Made by a program: the position numbers and the translations under genes. 64,000 nucleotides of DNA from JAGNHN01 sp964590645 (GTDB taxonomy: Bacteria; Bacteroidota; Bacteroidia; Bacteroidales; JAGNHN01), in contig CAZPYJ010000017.1 in NCBI GenBank assembly GCA_964590645.1, forward strand, positions 1 through 64,000. Reading direction: 5' to 3'. The notes under the pieces are model-generated. The model saw only the letters and a program-made list of their open reading frames with translations, was not told the origin of the DNA and did no database searches. Of the stretch, positions 41,861 to 50,834 are shown in pieces; within the stretch, counting starts at the first letter, position 1, and the number at the start of each line of letters is the position of its first letter.

Positions 41861-42814
41861 CTACAGGCCGGTCTTCCCCTTAAGTTTTCGCGATAGTTGC
41901 AAACCTGCCCTCTGCAAGGGGTTCAGCCGGTCGATGATCAGGCGCAGGTAGCTGGTCTCCCTGGCCCCGAACCCCTTATAAAACCGGGCCAGCCCGGGAT
42001 CATTGGAGCCTTCGAAGTCCAGGATACGATGCGTCTCACTTTGGGCCCGGATATAGCGGTCAATCAACCAGGGAAGCGCACCGTAATTCTCACTCCGGCG
42101 CTCGGTAGCGGAGAAGATCAGCACAGAGCGGTTATCTGTTTCAGCGATCACCAGACCCGCCAGCAATTGGTTGGGCCCGCCAATGGCTCCGCTTATGCTC
42201 AGCCTGCGCTGGTGCATCAGGCGATGCAAAAGACGCTCCAGGAGAGCATACTCCTTCTTTCCAAAAGCGCCAAGCTGCTTACCCCTGTTCCAGCGGAAGA
42301 GATCAATCACTTCAGCCGGAGAAACGTGGTTTACCCACTCCAGGCGGGCTTTCTCAGCCGCGGCGATGTTTCGCCGGGTGTTCTCTGCATAAGCCGCACG
42401 GATTTTCTCGTAAGTAGAGATCAATTCGAGCTCGTAATTTGTGTTCACCCTGGTCTCATAATGCCCTTCCACCTTGTTCAAGGTATTGAGGTTGAGATCG
42501 AGGTAAGATATGGAAGCGGGCAGGGCTTGCAGAAAGGCAGTAGTATGCTCCACACCCAGGTGAGGAATGGAAAAAAGGCCCAACTGCTGGGTAAAGGCAG
42601 GCATATATACATAGTTTGTGAAGGCCTTGCGACGTATAGGCAAGGGAAAAACGCGGGCATAATCCCCCTCCACCAGGGCGCCCCATCGCTCACAAACCAG
42701 ATTCAGATACCAGGAGTAGGCATATAGATTCCCGTTGACCGAGGCCGCAATACAACGATCCCATTTCTTATCATCAATTTCACGATGCGAGATATAGCGG
42801 ATATCATTCTTCAT
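41861..42814 (-). CDS. GNAT/FemAB-like acetyltransferase
   Basis: 317 residues from ATG 42814, which overlaps the deacetylase stop by 4 nt (ATGA). Residues 150-290 look like a GNAT-superfamily fold of the FemAB/BioF2 type (AYAENTRRNIAAAEKA, LLAGLVIAETDNRSVLIFSATE, LDFEGSNDPGLARFYKGFGA). The C-terminal FYKGFGA is the end of the acyl-CoA-binding part. Pairing with a deacetylase gene points to modification of a surface glycan. The acceptor cannot be read. Confidence 0.7.
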   Translation of the reverse strand: MKNDIRYISHREIDDKKWDRCIAASVNGNLYAYSWYLNLVCERWGALVEGDYARVFPLPIRRKAFTNYVYMPAFTQQLGLFSIPHLGVEHTTAFLQALPASISYLDLNLNTLNKVEGHYETRVNTNYELELISTYEKIRAAYAENTRRNIAAAEKARLEWVNHVSPAEVIDLFRWNRGKQLGAFGKKEYALLERLLHRLMHQRRLSISGAIGGPNQLLAGLVIAETDNRSVLIFSATERRSENYGALPWLIDRYIRAQSETHRILDFEGSNDPGLARFYKGFGARETSYLRLIIDRLNPLQRAGLQLSRKLKGKTGL

Positions 42815-44133
42815 TCTGCTGCCAGGTGTAAAAACTGTTCGTACATTTCTTTCCAACCCTGCCATCCTGTTTCCGGCGACAGAGAAGTATTATGCCAGAG
42901 AGTGGTCATCACTCCTCCATTCTTTTTGACCCGCTCCAAAATCTCCATCATACGGGCCAGGGCCTCCTCCGGGTTAAGATGAAGGTAGTCGCGAAGACTA
43001 CCATCCATCACAGCCAGGGGATGAATGGTCAATGGCGTTTCAGCCTGAGCGCTGAGGTCGAAAAACGGAAAAGGACAGGAAGTTCCTGCACGGAATCCAG
43101 GATGGTCGGGAAAGCCCATAGTATAGTCGTGGGTGATCCCGGCACGGATCAGCTGACGATAGGTTTCCGGCAGATGAAGGCGCAGGTAGTGCTGCCGACT
43201 GTGGCTTACTGTTTTTCCCAGGATTGACTCCAGCACCTGCTTCTCTTCTTCCATCCTGCCGGGAATATCGTTGGAGGCAAAGGAAGGATGGATGCCGATG
43301 GTGTGGGAAGCGGCCAGCCGTCGTATCAGTTTTCTCAGGCGCGGATGACTGGGATTCAGGTTGCGGTCGCGGGGCCCTGGACGGCCCAGGAGGAAAAAAT
43401 AAACAGGTTCCAGCTTCAGGCTTTCGTGCCACCGAGCAAAGAGATCGAAATGATCGAAAGGATCCTGTGCTTTTCCTCTGGTCACGCTGACACGGTGTCG
43501 GGCGAGGGCAAAACGCCCCCGGCCTATTTCGCGGAAGAGGGCTCCGCTGCTGCGCCATACAGGGCGCCCCAGGAAAGCATAAGCCACATCAATGTCGTAG
43601 GTGGGCTGAAAGCGGTAGGCTTCCCTGCGCAAAGGCAGGCCTGGAAAGCGATCTTGTATCAGAATGCCGAGCTTCGCTATCCATTCATCCACCAGGGGCC
43701 TTTCCAGGGCATTCATTTGATATTGCATTGAAGCAGCGGCAGGAAAACGGGACAGGGTATCCGGAGTGAAGGGAAGGTATTCCTCGTAACGGGATAAGAA
43801 AAAGAAGGCAGCGCCAATGACATCAAAGGGTAAGGCCGCCTCATTCTCTCCGTGCGCAAAAGGGAGCAAGCCCATTGAAGTGGCTTTCAGGCTGAGATCA
43901 AGAGATTCAAGGCGGTCTGAGAACATCCAGTCCGAGGCCGGAAGCCAAAGTCCACAACCCTTGTCCTTCGCTGTATAGCATATCCCGGGGCCGGTAAATC
44001 CGGCATAATCCTCCCAGCAATGCGTCATAGTCAAGCTGCACCCCAGCCTTTGCTTCAGTATATAGCGGAATACATAATCCACCCTTGCTGAGGGAGCTTC
44101 TGTATAAACAAGGATATGCGCAGGCGGATTCAT
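42811..44133 (-). CDS. Polysaccharide deacetylase-like protein (N-terminal DUF7033-like)
   Basis: 440 residues from ATG 44133. The first 180 residues look like the DUF7033 domain that precedes some deacetylases (GAAFFFLSRYEEYLP). The second half resembles the NodB/carbohydrate-esterase 4 fold, with TYDIDVAY supplying the catalytic Asp pair, HTIGIHPSF a metal-binding His, and ILERVKKNGGVMTTLWHN near the C-terminus. No signal peptide, so it may act in the cytoplasm. Translationally coupled to the acetyltransferase downstream. Confidence 0.75.
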   Translation of the reverse strand: MNPPAHILVYTEAPSARVDYVFRYILKQRLGCSLTMTHCWEDYAGFTGPGICYTAKDKGCGLWLPASDWMFSDRLESLDLSLKATSMGLLPFAHGENEAALPFDVIGAAFFFLSRYEEYLPFTPDTLSRFPAAASMQYQMNALERPLVDEWIAKLGILIQDRFPGLPLRREAYRFQPTYDIDVAYAFLGRPVWRSSGALFREIGRGRFALARHRVSVTRGKAQDPFDHFDLFARWHESLKLEPVYFFLLGRPGPRDRNLNPSHPRLRKLIRRLAASHTIGIHPSFASNDIPGRMEEEKQVLESILGKTVSHSRQHYLRLHLPETYRQLIRAGITHDYTMGFPDHPGFRAGTSCPFPFFDLSAQAETPLTIHPLAVMDGSLRDYLHLNPEEALARMMEILERVKKNGGVMTTLWHNTSLSPETGWQGWKEMYEQFLHLAAE

Positions 44134-44188
44134 CGAGGGCGTAAAGGTAAGCAAGTGATAAGAAAGGCAAGCAATTGAGCTGTTCCTG

Positions 44189-47100
44189 TCAGCGGCGGGT
44201 CACCACTGCAATGCGTTTCTTCCCGTCCATTCTTATTTCAAGCGGATCTGCAAAACGGATATGCCGGAAAAAGTCTGTTTCTTCCACCACTTCCTGCTGA
44301 TTCAGCACATCATAGTCCACATAACTGCCCGAAATTTCAGGCTGAACACTAAAATAGCCGACGTTCATCGAAACCACATTATGAAAAAAGTGAGAGCCGG
44401 ATGAAGCATCCAGGGGGAAATCTTTCAGGCTGGTTTCCACAACCACCTTGGCATTGCTGATTTGCGGCCAGTTTACCGGCACCCCTATCCAGGGGTCACG
44501 GGTGCCCCAGCGGCCGGGACCAATCAGGAGATACTTCCTGCCCTCCAGCCCCATTTTTGCATTAAGCCGGTCTATCTCTTCTGCCATCACCTGGGTTTTG
44601 CTTTTATCAAACTTCTCGCGACAAATAAATATCACATCCTGAACTCCTTCCACCAGACCATTCCCCATTGCTTTTTCGGAATAGAGTACAATGCGTTCTT
44701 TTTCAATGGCATCCATCTCTACTTCATAGTCCTGGGCTGCACCCAGCAAGGGTTTGATTTGCAGGACATAAAAGGAAGCTTTCATCTGGCTGTCCTTATT
44801 GAGATCCACTGCAAATTCTATCTCCACCGGGGCACCCATCGCTTCCTGAACCACATCCAACACTACCTGGATGGTCTTAGAGAAAGGGATGTAGTTATAT
44901 TTCAGAATGTTGGCAAAGTTGACAATCCGCGGGCCGGCCGCATTCAGGCCGGGAATGATGCGGTGATTCTCCATATCATAAACAGAGGCCAGATGCCTCA
45001 GGGTGGTATGCATTTCGGCATCATCCAGGTCGAGGCGTGCCAGTCCGGCATCTTCTCCTTCAAGCAGGTTTACATCCTGACGGGATAAATCCACAGCAAA
45101 GAATTCCACCTGAGAATTTTTGTATTGATCTTTCGGGCTGTTGATATCCAGGTTCGGATAGGCCGGCGAAAATCGATAGGCTTTCTCTCCCTCCACCACA
45201 TATTTTCCCAGCCCCAGGGCCGACACGGCGAAGCCCTCTTCCGGCTTCATATGGGCGAAGGGATAATAATTATACGACTGGGCCACTCCGCTGATATGGG
45301 GATAGAAATAGTTTTCATATTGGTTTCCGACCACCTCCTGGATCACCACGGCCATTTTCTCCTCCTCCAGCTTATAGTTCACCGCTTCGATATATCCCCG
45401 GGCCTGCCTCGAAAAGACAGAGGCATATACCAGCTTGATGGCATCCATCGTCTGGCGGAGGCGGATATTGGGGTCTGGGTGATTGTTAGGGAGCAGATAG
45501 GTTTCGAAAATCCCGGCGAAAGGTTGCATCAGGCTGTCTTCAAACAGGCCGGAAGAGCGGATGGCCAGAGGACGGCTGATCTTTTTCAGCAATACCTTGA
45601 GTTTGCGCACCAGGGTATCGGTCAGCTGGGCTTCCATAAAAAGCCTCCGCATTTCGGGATACTCCAGGTCTTGAAAGACCACATCATAGAGCTTATTGCG
45701 CTCCATAAAATACTCAAATTCATCTGTTCCGATCACCGAGGTTTTCGGGGCCCGGATATGAATGTCGGGCACGTGCTGGCTGAAATCGTAATTATTCAGC
45801 AGGGTATTGATGAAGGCCACGCCTCTCCCCTTGCCGCCCAGGCTGCCAGGGGTCAGGCTGACGATATTGCTTTCATCCATCAGGGCCGACTCCTCGAAGG
45901 GAATGATCTTTCCCCGGTTCTGCTCATTCCGGAAACGGCTGATGACCTCCAGCAGATACTCCCTCATTTGCCTGGGGTTTTCAAAGTCTGTCACTTTTTG
46001 CGGATTCAGTACCTTGGCAGCCTGAATCTCTCCCCGGGCCATCAGCCATAAGGAGAAATGATCTTTGCGTGCGTGATAAAGCAGGGATTCATCGGGAATG
46101 GTCCGAAGATGGCTCTCAAACTCTTTCAGGCTGCGGGCCTGGGCAATCTGCACCCCCTCCCTGTTGCGATAGATAAAATTGCCGAAGCCAAGGTAATGTG
46201 TGATGAAACTGTTGAAATCCTGAATAAGGCTATCCGAATTCTTATTGATAAAACTGGCTTTCAACTGGTAGGCCTTGTTGGCATTTTCTGTATTGGAAGA
46301 CTGCATCACGGTAGGCAGATCGGGTATCCTCGCTTTGATATCCCTGACCAGTTCCACGCCGGCATCCTCGTCCAGGACCCCATCCCTGAAAAACTTCACA
46401 TCGGTGATCAGGCACAAGAGGTAATCCTGGTAGCGGCTGACAATTTCCATCGCATCCTCATAACTCTGCACGTGCAGGATCTTCGGGCGGGCACGCAGGC
46501 GGAGCACCTTGTACAGCTCGTCGCTGCTCACATCGTCAATGATGCGTTTGGTTTGCTCCAGTACAATATGATACAACATCGGGAGGTAGCGTGAATAATA
46601 GATCGGAGAATCCTCCACCAGCAGGATCACGCGTACCAGACCAATGCGGGTGTCGTTGGCCACATTGATGCGGTCCTCCACATTCTTGATCATCGCAAAA
46701 AACACCTTGGATTCCCCGTTCCAAACAAAAAGCTTATCGATATACTTTAAAGTGCCAGGCTCTTCGCTGAAGAAAGCCACGTCGCGGTTGTTGTTAAGCA
46801 ACAGAAAGATAGGAATATAAGGATAGGCTACCTTGATGCGGGCACTCAGGTCAAGGGGAGACTTCTTATCGGCACCCACCATCAATATGACCAGATCAAA
46901 ATGCTTGACATTCAATTCCTCCATCGCCTCCTCCGGAGAAGAAACACCGGTGATGCGCGGCACGGAGGTAAGGTTCATCTGACTATACTCTCCCAGCACA
47001 TACTCCGAAAAACGTCCCTCCCGCTCTATGCTGTAAGCATCGTAAAGGTTGGCCACGAGCAGGATCTCCTTCACCTTGAACGGCATCAGGTCGTGATAGA

Positions 47101-47662
47101 TATCCCGATCAAAGTTGTTCTTATTCAGAAACTTCTGCAACAGCTTCTTGCTGGCGATATGGGTTCCCCTTTCTTCTTTTTCTATGTGGACAGATTGCAC
47201 CGGACCCTTATCTTCACGCATCAAAGTGAGGGCGGCCATACTGTTCAGGTAACCTGCAAGGATGCCGGCCAGGTTATGGATCAGATACCGCTCCTCTTTC
47301 AGGAAGGGGCCTTCATCCAGGGGAACAAATTCACGGGTATAAAAAATCTCGATGCTGCCCTTTTTGCGGTCGATGGTTTCAAATTCTTCCTTCTGTACCC
47401 ATTTCGACTGCACAAAGTCAGGGCTGGTGTATTCCTTGTTTCCGAAGCGTATGCGGGCTACAGTGTAGGCGGGATACTGCCAGGCTTCCGGCAGGATAGG
47501 GATAATCTGACGCAGTGTCTCGTCGATGCTCTTCCCTTCCCTGATGATGGATGTGGTCTGATTGATCGCATTGAGTTCTTTGAGCCTTTCTTTATTCTCT
47601 GCCCTTAGCCGGTGCAGGGCACTTTCAGTACTCGGTGCTGTCTTGGGATGAGATTTTGCCAT
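44189..47662 (-). CDS. PEP-synthase-like ATP-grasp protein with GAF-like and receiver-like domains
   Basis: 1157 residues. In order: a GAF-like domain (about 35-160), a degenerate receiver-like domain (about 195-335, HFDLVILMVGAD), a second receiver-like domain (about 345-495, VILLVEDSPIYYSRYL and CLITDVKFF with the Asp in place), then an ATP-grasp domain of the PEP synthase/pyruvate phosphate dikinase N-terminal type (about 600-1005: GGKGRGVAFIN, LAIRSSGLFEDS, PFAGIFETYL, FYVLQIKPL) and a C-terminal domain of about 140 residues (LLIGPGRWGTRDPWIGVPV). The swivelling phospho-histidine domain and the PEP-binding barrel of real PEP synthases are missing. It cannot be a PEP synthase by itself. 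Its true role is unknown; it may phosphorylate or sense something under control of the receiver domains. Confidence 0.7.
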   Translation of the reverse strand: MAKSHPKTAPSTESALHRLRAENKERLKELNAINQTTSIIREGKSIDETLRQIIPILPEAWQYPAYTVARIRFGNKEYTSPDFVQSKWVQKEEFETIDRKKGSIEIFYTREFVPLDEGPFLKEERYLIHNLAGILAGYLNSMAALTLMREDKGPVQSVHIEKEERGTHIASKKLLQKFLNKNNFDRDIYHDLMPFKVKEILLVANLYDAYSIEREGRFSEYVLGEYSQMNLTSVPRITGVSSPEEAMEELNVKHFDLVILMVGADKKSPLDLSARIKVAYPYIPIFLLLNNNRDVAFFSEEPGTLKYIDKLFVWNGESKVFFAMIKNVEDRINVANDTRIGLVRVILLVEDSPIYYSRYLPMLYHIVLEQTKRIIDDVSSDELYKVLRLRARPKILHVQSYEDAMEIVSRYQDYLLCLITDVKFFRDGVLDEDAGVELVRDIKARIPDLPTVMQSSNTENANKAYQLKASFINKNSDSLIQDFNSFITHYLGFGNFIYRNREGVQIAQARSLKEFESHLRTIPDESLLYHARKDHFSLWLMARGEIQAAKVLNPQKVTDFENPRQMREYLLEVISRFRNEQNRGKIIPFEESALMDESNIVSLTPGSLGGKGRGVAFINTLLNNYDFSQHVPDIHIRAPKTSVIGTDEFEYFMERNKLYDVVFQDLEYPEMRRLFMEAQLTDTLVRKLKVLLKKISRPLAIRSSGLFEDSLMQPFAGIFETYLLPNNHPDPNIRLRQTMDAIKLVYASVFSRQARGYIEAVNYKLEEEKMAVVIQEVVGNQYENYFYPHISGVAQSYNYYPFAHMKPEEGFAVSALGLGKYVVEGEKAYRFSPAYPNLDINSPKDQYKNSQVEFFAVDLSRQDVNLLEGEDAGLARLDLDDAEMHTTLRHLASVYDMENHRIIPGLNAAGPRIVNFANILKYNYIPFSKTIQVVLDVVQEAMGAPVEIEFAVDLNKDSQMKASFYVLQIKPLLGAAQDYEVEMDAIEKERIVLYSEKAMGNGLVEGVQDVIFICREKFDKSKTQVMAEEIDRLNAKMGLEGRKYLLIGPGRWGTRDPWIGVPVNWPQISNAKVVVETSLKDFPLDASSGSHFFHNVVSMNVGYFSVQPEISGSYVDYDVLNQQEVVEETDFFRHIRFADPLEIRMDGKKRIAVVTRR

Positions 47663-47719
47663 CGGAAATCCGCATTTAAGAATGAGGCGTCCAGGGCTGT
47701 CCTGTTGCCGGTGACCAAA

Positions 47720-48637
47720 TTACATCTTTGTCAGGAATTCGCGCAAATCCTGCTCGCGAAAATCCCGGTAACGGTATTTGGCTACCACACTGTCCCCCTG
47801 GAGCAAAAGCATCAGTGGCATCCTTCCTTCGGTAATCCTGAGAAAAGCAGGTCCTTCCAGTGATGCATAGCGTCCGGGACTGAATTGTGTTTCATTCAGA
47901 AACGACTGAATGCCGGCCTCATCGCCCCAAAAGATCAGTTCAATATGCTCCTGCTTTCCGGTCTTTTCGGCCACTACCCTGACTTTGCGGGCAGCCAGCT
48001 TACAAAAACGACAACTCACTCCGTAAAAACACAGTACACGCCGGGTGTCTGCACCCGGGTTGGCCTCCAGAAAATGCTGCAGGGCCTCCTGGTCGTAGGT
48101 GGTTTTGCGGGCATAATGCGCATAGCGAAAATGATCCGGGGGAGAAAGAATGAGTGGAAGGGCAAGGCTGGTAAGAAAAATGAAGGCAGCCAGGGCTCCG
48201 GAATAGGGAGAGCGGCTACCTCCCTGTTTTAGCAATGGAAGAAGCAGCAGAATAAAAACGCCATTTTTCAGGAGGGAGAGCGGGTGAGACATCTGGAGTA
48301 TCTCCCCGAAACAATGGCAATGCTCTTTGTCTCCTACCCAAATCAAATAAAGCAGGAAGGCAGAGAAGGCCGCCAGGAGCAGTATGGAGAAGAGGCTGAT
48401 CCTGCGTAGCCATAGCCCGCTCACCAGCATCCCGGCCAGAAAAAACTCCAGGGAGATCAGCAATCGGGCAAGCAGAAAACTCATATCCAGGGAAAAGAGG
48501 CCGAGGCTGTAAACGTATATCTCAAAATCATCTATCCCGCTCAGTTTGCTGACGCCACTGAGCAGGAAAATGACTGCCGTAAGAACACGCAAGACAAAGG
48601 GTAAGCAAGTGTGTTGGAAAAGGGTCTTCATACGCAT
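47720..48637 (-). CDS. MauE/DoxX-like membrane protein fused to a thioredoxin-like domain
   Basis: 305 residues from ATG 48637; ATG 48631 is also possible. Five or so membrane helices in the first 180 residues (LRVLTAVIFLLSGVSKLSG is typical of MauE/DoxX), with HCHCFG in a loop. Then a soluble domain with FYGVSCRFCKLA, a CxxC active site, and the thioredoxin end LMLLLQGDSVVAKYRYRDF. Such proteins move electrons across the membrane for disulfide exchange. A -7-like box CAAAACTA lies only 4-11 nt upstream of ATG 48637 on the minus strand, so the transcript may be nearly leaderless. Confidence 0.75.
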   Translation of the reverse strand: MRMKTLFQHTCLPFVLRVLTAVIFLLSGVSKLSGIDDFEIYVYSLGLFSLDMSFLLARLLISLEFFLAGMLVSGLWLRRISLFSILLLAAFSAFLLYLIWVGDKEHCHCFGEILQMSHPLSLLKNGVFILLLLPLLKQGGSRSPYSGALAAFIFLTSLALPLILSPPDHFRYAHYARKTTYDQEALQHFLEANPGADTRRVLCFYGVSCRFCKLAARKVRVVAEKTGKQEHIELIFWGDEAGIQSFLNETQFSPGRYASLEGPAFLRITEGRMPLMLLLQGDSVVAKYRYRDFREQDLREFLTKM

Positions 48638-48670
48638 ATTCAAAACTAATCTAAAATCGCCCGGCTGCAT

Positions 48671-48703
48671 AAAAAAAGGCTGTCCTAGTGTACAGACAGC
48701 CTT
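48671..48703 (-). terminator. Terminator of the small lipoprotein gene
   Basis: On the minus strand AAGGCTGTC pairs with GACAGCCTT around a loop of about 10 nt, followed by a run of seven T. Confidence 0.8.
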
Positions 48704-48724
48704 AGCATCATAAACCCGCAAAGC

Positions 48725-48946
48725 TTATTCCTCAACGCAGCTTGTTTTGACAGTCATTCCTGCCTGGCTTACTTCTGAATCGCCATCACTGCATTTTTCC
48801 TTTGTGGTGATGTTGGTTACCACATCGTCCATCATTTCTGAACCAGGTCCGGAATAGGAGGTGGTACATTTACAATCTTTTTCCTTGTTACAGGAAGAAA
48901 GCCCGATTACAAAAGCAAGGGCCAGAAAGAGCGCAAAACGCTTCAT
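48725..48946 (-). CDS. Small cysteine-rich lipoprotein
   Basis: 73 residues. Lipoprotein signal (FALFLALAFVIGLSSC), then a short polar tail with four more cysteines (DCKCTTS, EKCSDGD, KTSCVEE), which could form two disulfides. No known family. Separated from the MauE-like gene by a strong terminator, so it is probably a single-gene transcript. Confidence 0.6.
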   Translation of the reverse strand: MKRFALFLALAFVIGLSSCNKEKDCKCTTSYSGPGSEMMDDVVTNITTKEKCSDGDSEVSQAGMTVKTSCVEE

Positions 48947-49207
48947 AAGGTGGTGGTTTTTTAATGCCTACTCTGAAAGGGTTTTCGGCATCCCCCGTAA
49001 ATGGATTTTCTTGACTGGTGCGGTTTTCCGTCATCAGCTGTGAGCGAAATAACAATCAATACGGCAGACGAACAAATGATATGCAAATAGATTTTGATTG
49101 ATGCAGAAATTCAGAATGATTATAAATAAAATGCGCTTGCACTGCGCAGGAAGGGGGCATTTATTTAGATCAATTTCGAATTGCGGAAACGCAAGGAGGA
49201 GAAATAG

Positions 49208-49244
49208 GTTGCACTGAACACATTAAACCCTGTTTTTGTGCAAC
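49208..49244. promoter_or_regulatory. Inverted repeat upstream of gdhA
   Basis: GTTGCAC (49208-49214) and GTGCAAC (49238-49244) are exact reverse complements 23 nt apart. They lie about 52 nt before the putative -33 element, so they could be an operator site of gdhA. Confidence 0.35.
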
Positions 49245-49295
49245 TTATCTTCATAATACACATTTCAGATACTCCAGGAGCAGAAAAAAATAATA

Positions 49296-49324
49296 TTGCA
49301 CAGGCTGCATATTTCTTATTATTG
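49296..49324 (+). promoter_or_regulatory. Putative gdhA promoter
   Basis: TTG (49296-49298), an 18-nt spacer and TATTATTG (49317-49324), one mismatch from TAnnTTTG. It lies 40 nt before the ATG. Confidence 0.45.
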
Positions 49325-49364
49325 CGAACACCTTTTAACCCCAATCCATTAAAACTGTAAAAAG

Positions 49365-50720
49365 ATGTTAAGCAACGTGTATCAGCAACTGGTTGATGAG
49401 TTTATGGCGAAGATCGCTGCCAGAAATGCGGGTGAACTGGAGTTTCACCAGGCAGTAAGGGAAGTAGCCGAATCTTTGATTCCTTACCTTGAAGAGAACC
49501 CCAAGTACAAGGAAGCTAAAATCCTTGAAAGAATTGCAGAGCCCGAGCGCGTGATTCTGTTCCGTGTGCCCTGGCTGGATGATCAGGGGAATGTACAGGT
49601 CAACCGGGGATTCCGGATTGAGATGAACAGTGCCATTGGTCCTTACAAGGGGGGGCTCCGCTTCCATCCCACCGTGAATCTGGGCATTCTGAAATTCCTT
49701 GCTTTCGAGCAAGTCTTTAAGAACAGCCTGACCACCCTCCCGATGGGCGGAGGCAAGGGCGGATCGGATTTCGATCCCAAAGGAAAATCCGACAATGAGG
49801 TGATGCGCTTCTGCCAGAGCTTTATGAGTGAATTGTTCCGCCATATTGGCCCGAACACGGATGTTCCCGCCGGTGACATTGGCGTAGGCGGCCGTGAGAT
49901 CGGCTTTATGTTCGGACAATACAAGCGCCTGAAGAATGAGTTTACCGGCGTCCTCACCGGAAAAGGAAGAGAATGGGGAGGCTCCCTCATCCGTCCGGAA
50001 GCGACCGGTTACGGAGCAACGTATTTTGCCGAAGAGATGCTCAAAACCCGCGGCGACAGCCTGAAAGGCAAAACTGTGGTCATTTCCGGTTCAGGGAATG
50101 TCGCCCAGTATGCCACTGAAAAAGTGACCGATATGGGCGGTAAAGTAGTCACCCTCTCCGACAGCGCCGGTTTCATTTATGATCCCAATGGGATTGATGC
50201 CGAAAAGCTGGCCTATGTAATGCACCTCAAGAATGTAAAGCGTGGCCGCATCTCGGAATATGCTGATAAATATGGCGTGGAGTACTTCGAAGGGAAACGT
50301 CCCTGGGGCATCAAATGCGATGTGGCTATGCCCAATGCCACCCAGAATGAGGTCAACGAAGAGGAAGCCAAAACCCTTATGGCCAATGGTTGCTTCGTGA
50401 TTTCAGAAGGGGCCAATATGCCCAGTACACCGGAAGCCATCGAGGTATATCAAGCCCATAAGATCCTCTACGGCCCCGGAAAAGCGGCCAATGCCGGTGG
50501 TGTGGCTGTTTCCGGACTGGAAATGTCGCAGAACTCCCTCCGCCTCAACTGGACCAGGGAAGAGGTAGATGCCCGCCTGCACCAGATTATGAAAGACATC
50601 CACAGCACTTGCGTGAAATTTGGCCGCCGCGAAGACGGCACCATCGATTACGTTAAAGGAGCCAATATTGGAGGCTTCGTGAAAGTAGCCGATGCAATGA
50701 TGGCCCAGGGCGTGGTATAA
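49365..50720 (+). CDS. gdhA: Glutamate dehydrogenase (hexameric, NADP-type)
   Basis: 451 residues, cytoplasmic. It interconverts 2-oxoglutarate plus ammonium and glutamate. KGGLRFHPTVN and LPMGGGKGGSDFDPKGK carry the substrate lysines, PAGDIGVGGREIGFM the catalytic Asp, and VVISGSGNVAQYA the Rossmann loop for the coenzyme. Length and NVxLGILKFLAFEQVFKN match the 450-residue bacterial class. A strong terminator follows. Confidence 0.97.
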   Translation: MLSNVYQQLVDEFMAKIAARNAGELEFHQAVREVAESLIPYLEENPKYKEAKILERIAEPERVILFRVPWLDDQGNVQVNRGFRIEMNSAIGPYKGGLRFHPTVNLGILKFLAFEQVFKNSLTTLPMGGGKGGSDFDPKGKSDNEVMRFCQSFMSELFRHIGPNTDVPAGDIGVGGREIGFMFGQYKRLKNEFTGVLTGKGREWGGSLIRPEATGYGATYFAEEMLKTRGDSLKGKTVVISGSGNVAQYATEKVTDMGGKVVTLSDSAGFIYDPNGIDAEKLAYVMHLKNVKRGRISEYADKYGVEYFEGKRPWGIKCDVAMPNATQNEVNEEEAKTLMANGCFVISEGANMPSTPEAIEVYQAHKILYGPGKAANAGGVAVSGLEMSQNSLRLNWTREEVDARLHQIMKDIHSTCVKFGRREDGTIDYVKGANIGGFVKVADAMMAQGVV

Positions 50721-50743
50721 TTCATTCTGAAGAATCAAAAAAG

Positions 50744-50776
50744 AAGGGGCTGTCTCTTAGCGGAGCAGCCCCTTTT
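50744..50776 (+). terminator. Terminator of gdhA
   Basis: AAGGGGCTG pairs with CAGCCCCTT (13-nt loop) and is followed by TTTC. Confidence 0.85.
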
Positions 50777-50834
50777 CATTTCCATATCCATATTCTTCCT
50801 TATGCTTTGATACTATCTTATTCGCCAACACTAT

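Larger units (their letters stand above)
48947..49364. other. Non-coding stretch upstream of gdhA
   Basis: 418 bp. Besides the gdhA promoter and an inverted repeat (see separate entries) no gene or RNA is seen. Confidence 0.6.

Noticed and set aside
45125..46051. 308-codon plus-strand frame opposite the PEP-synthase-like gene
   Set aside because: Shadow frame of a strong gene with clear ATP-grasp motifs on the other strand.
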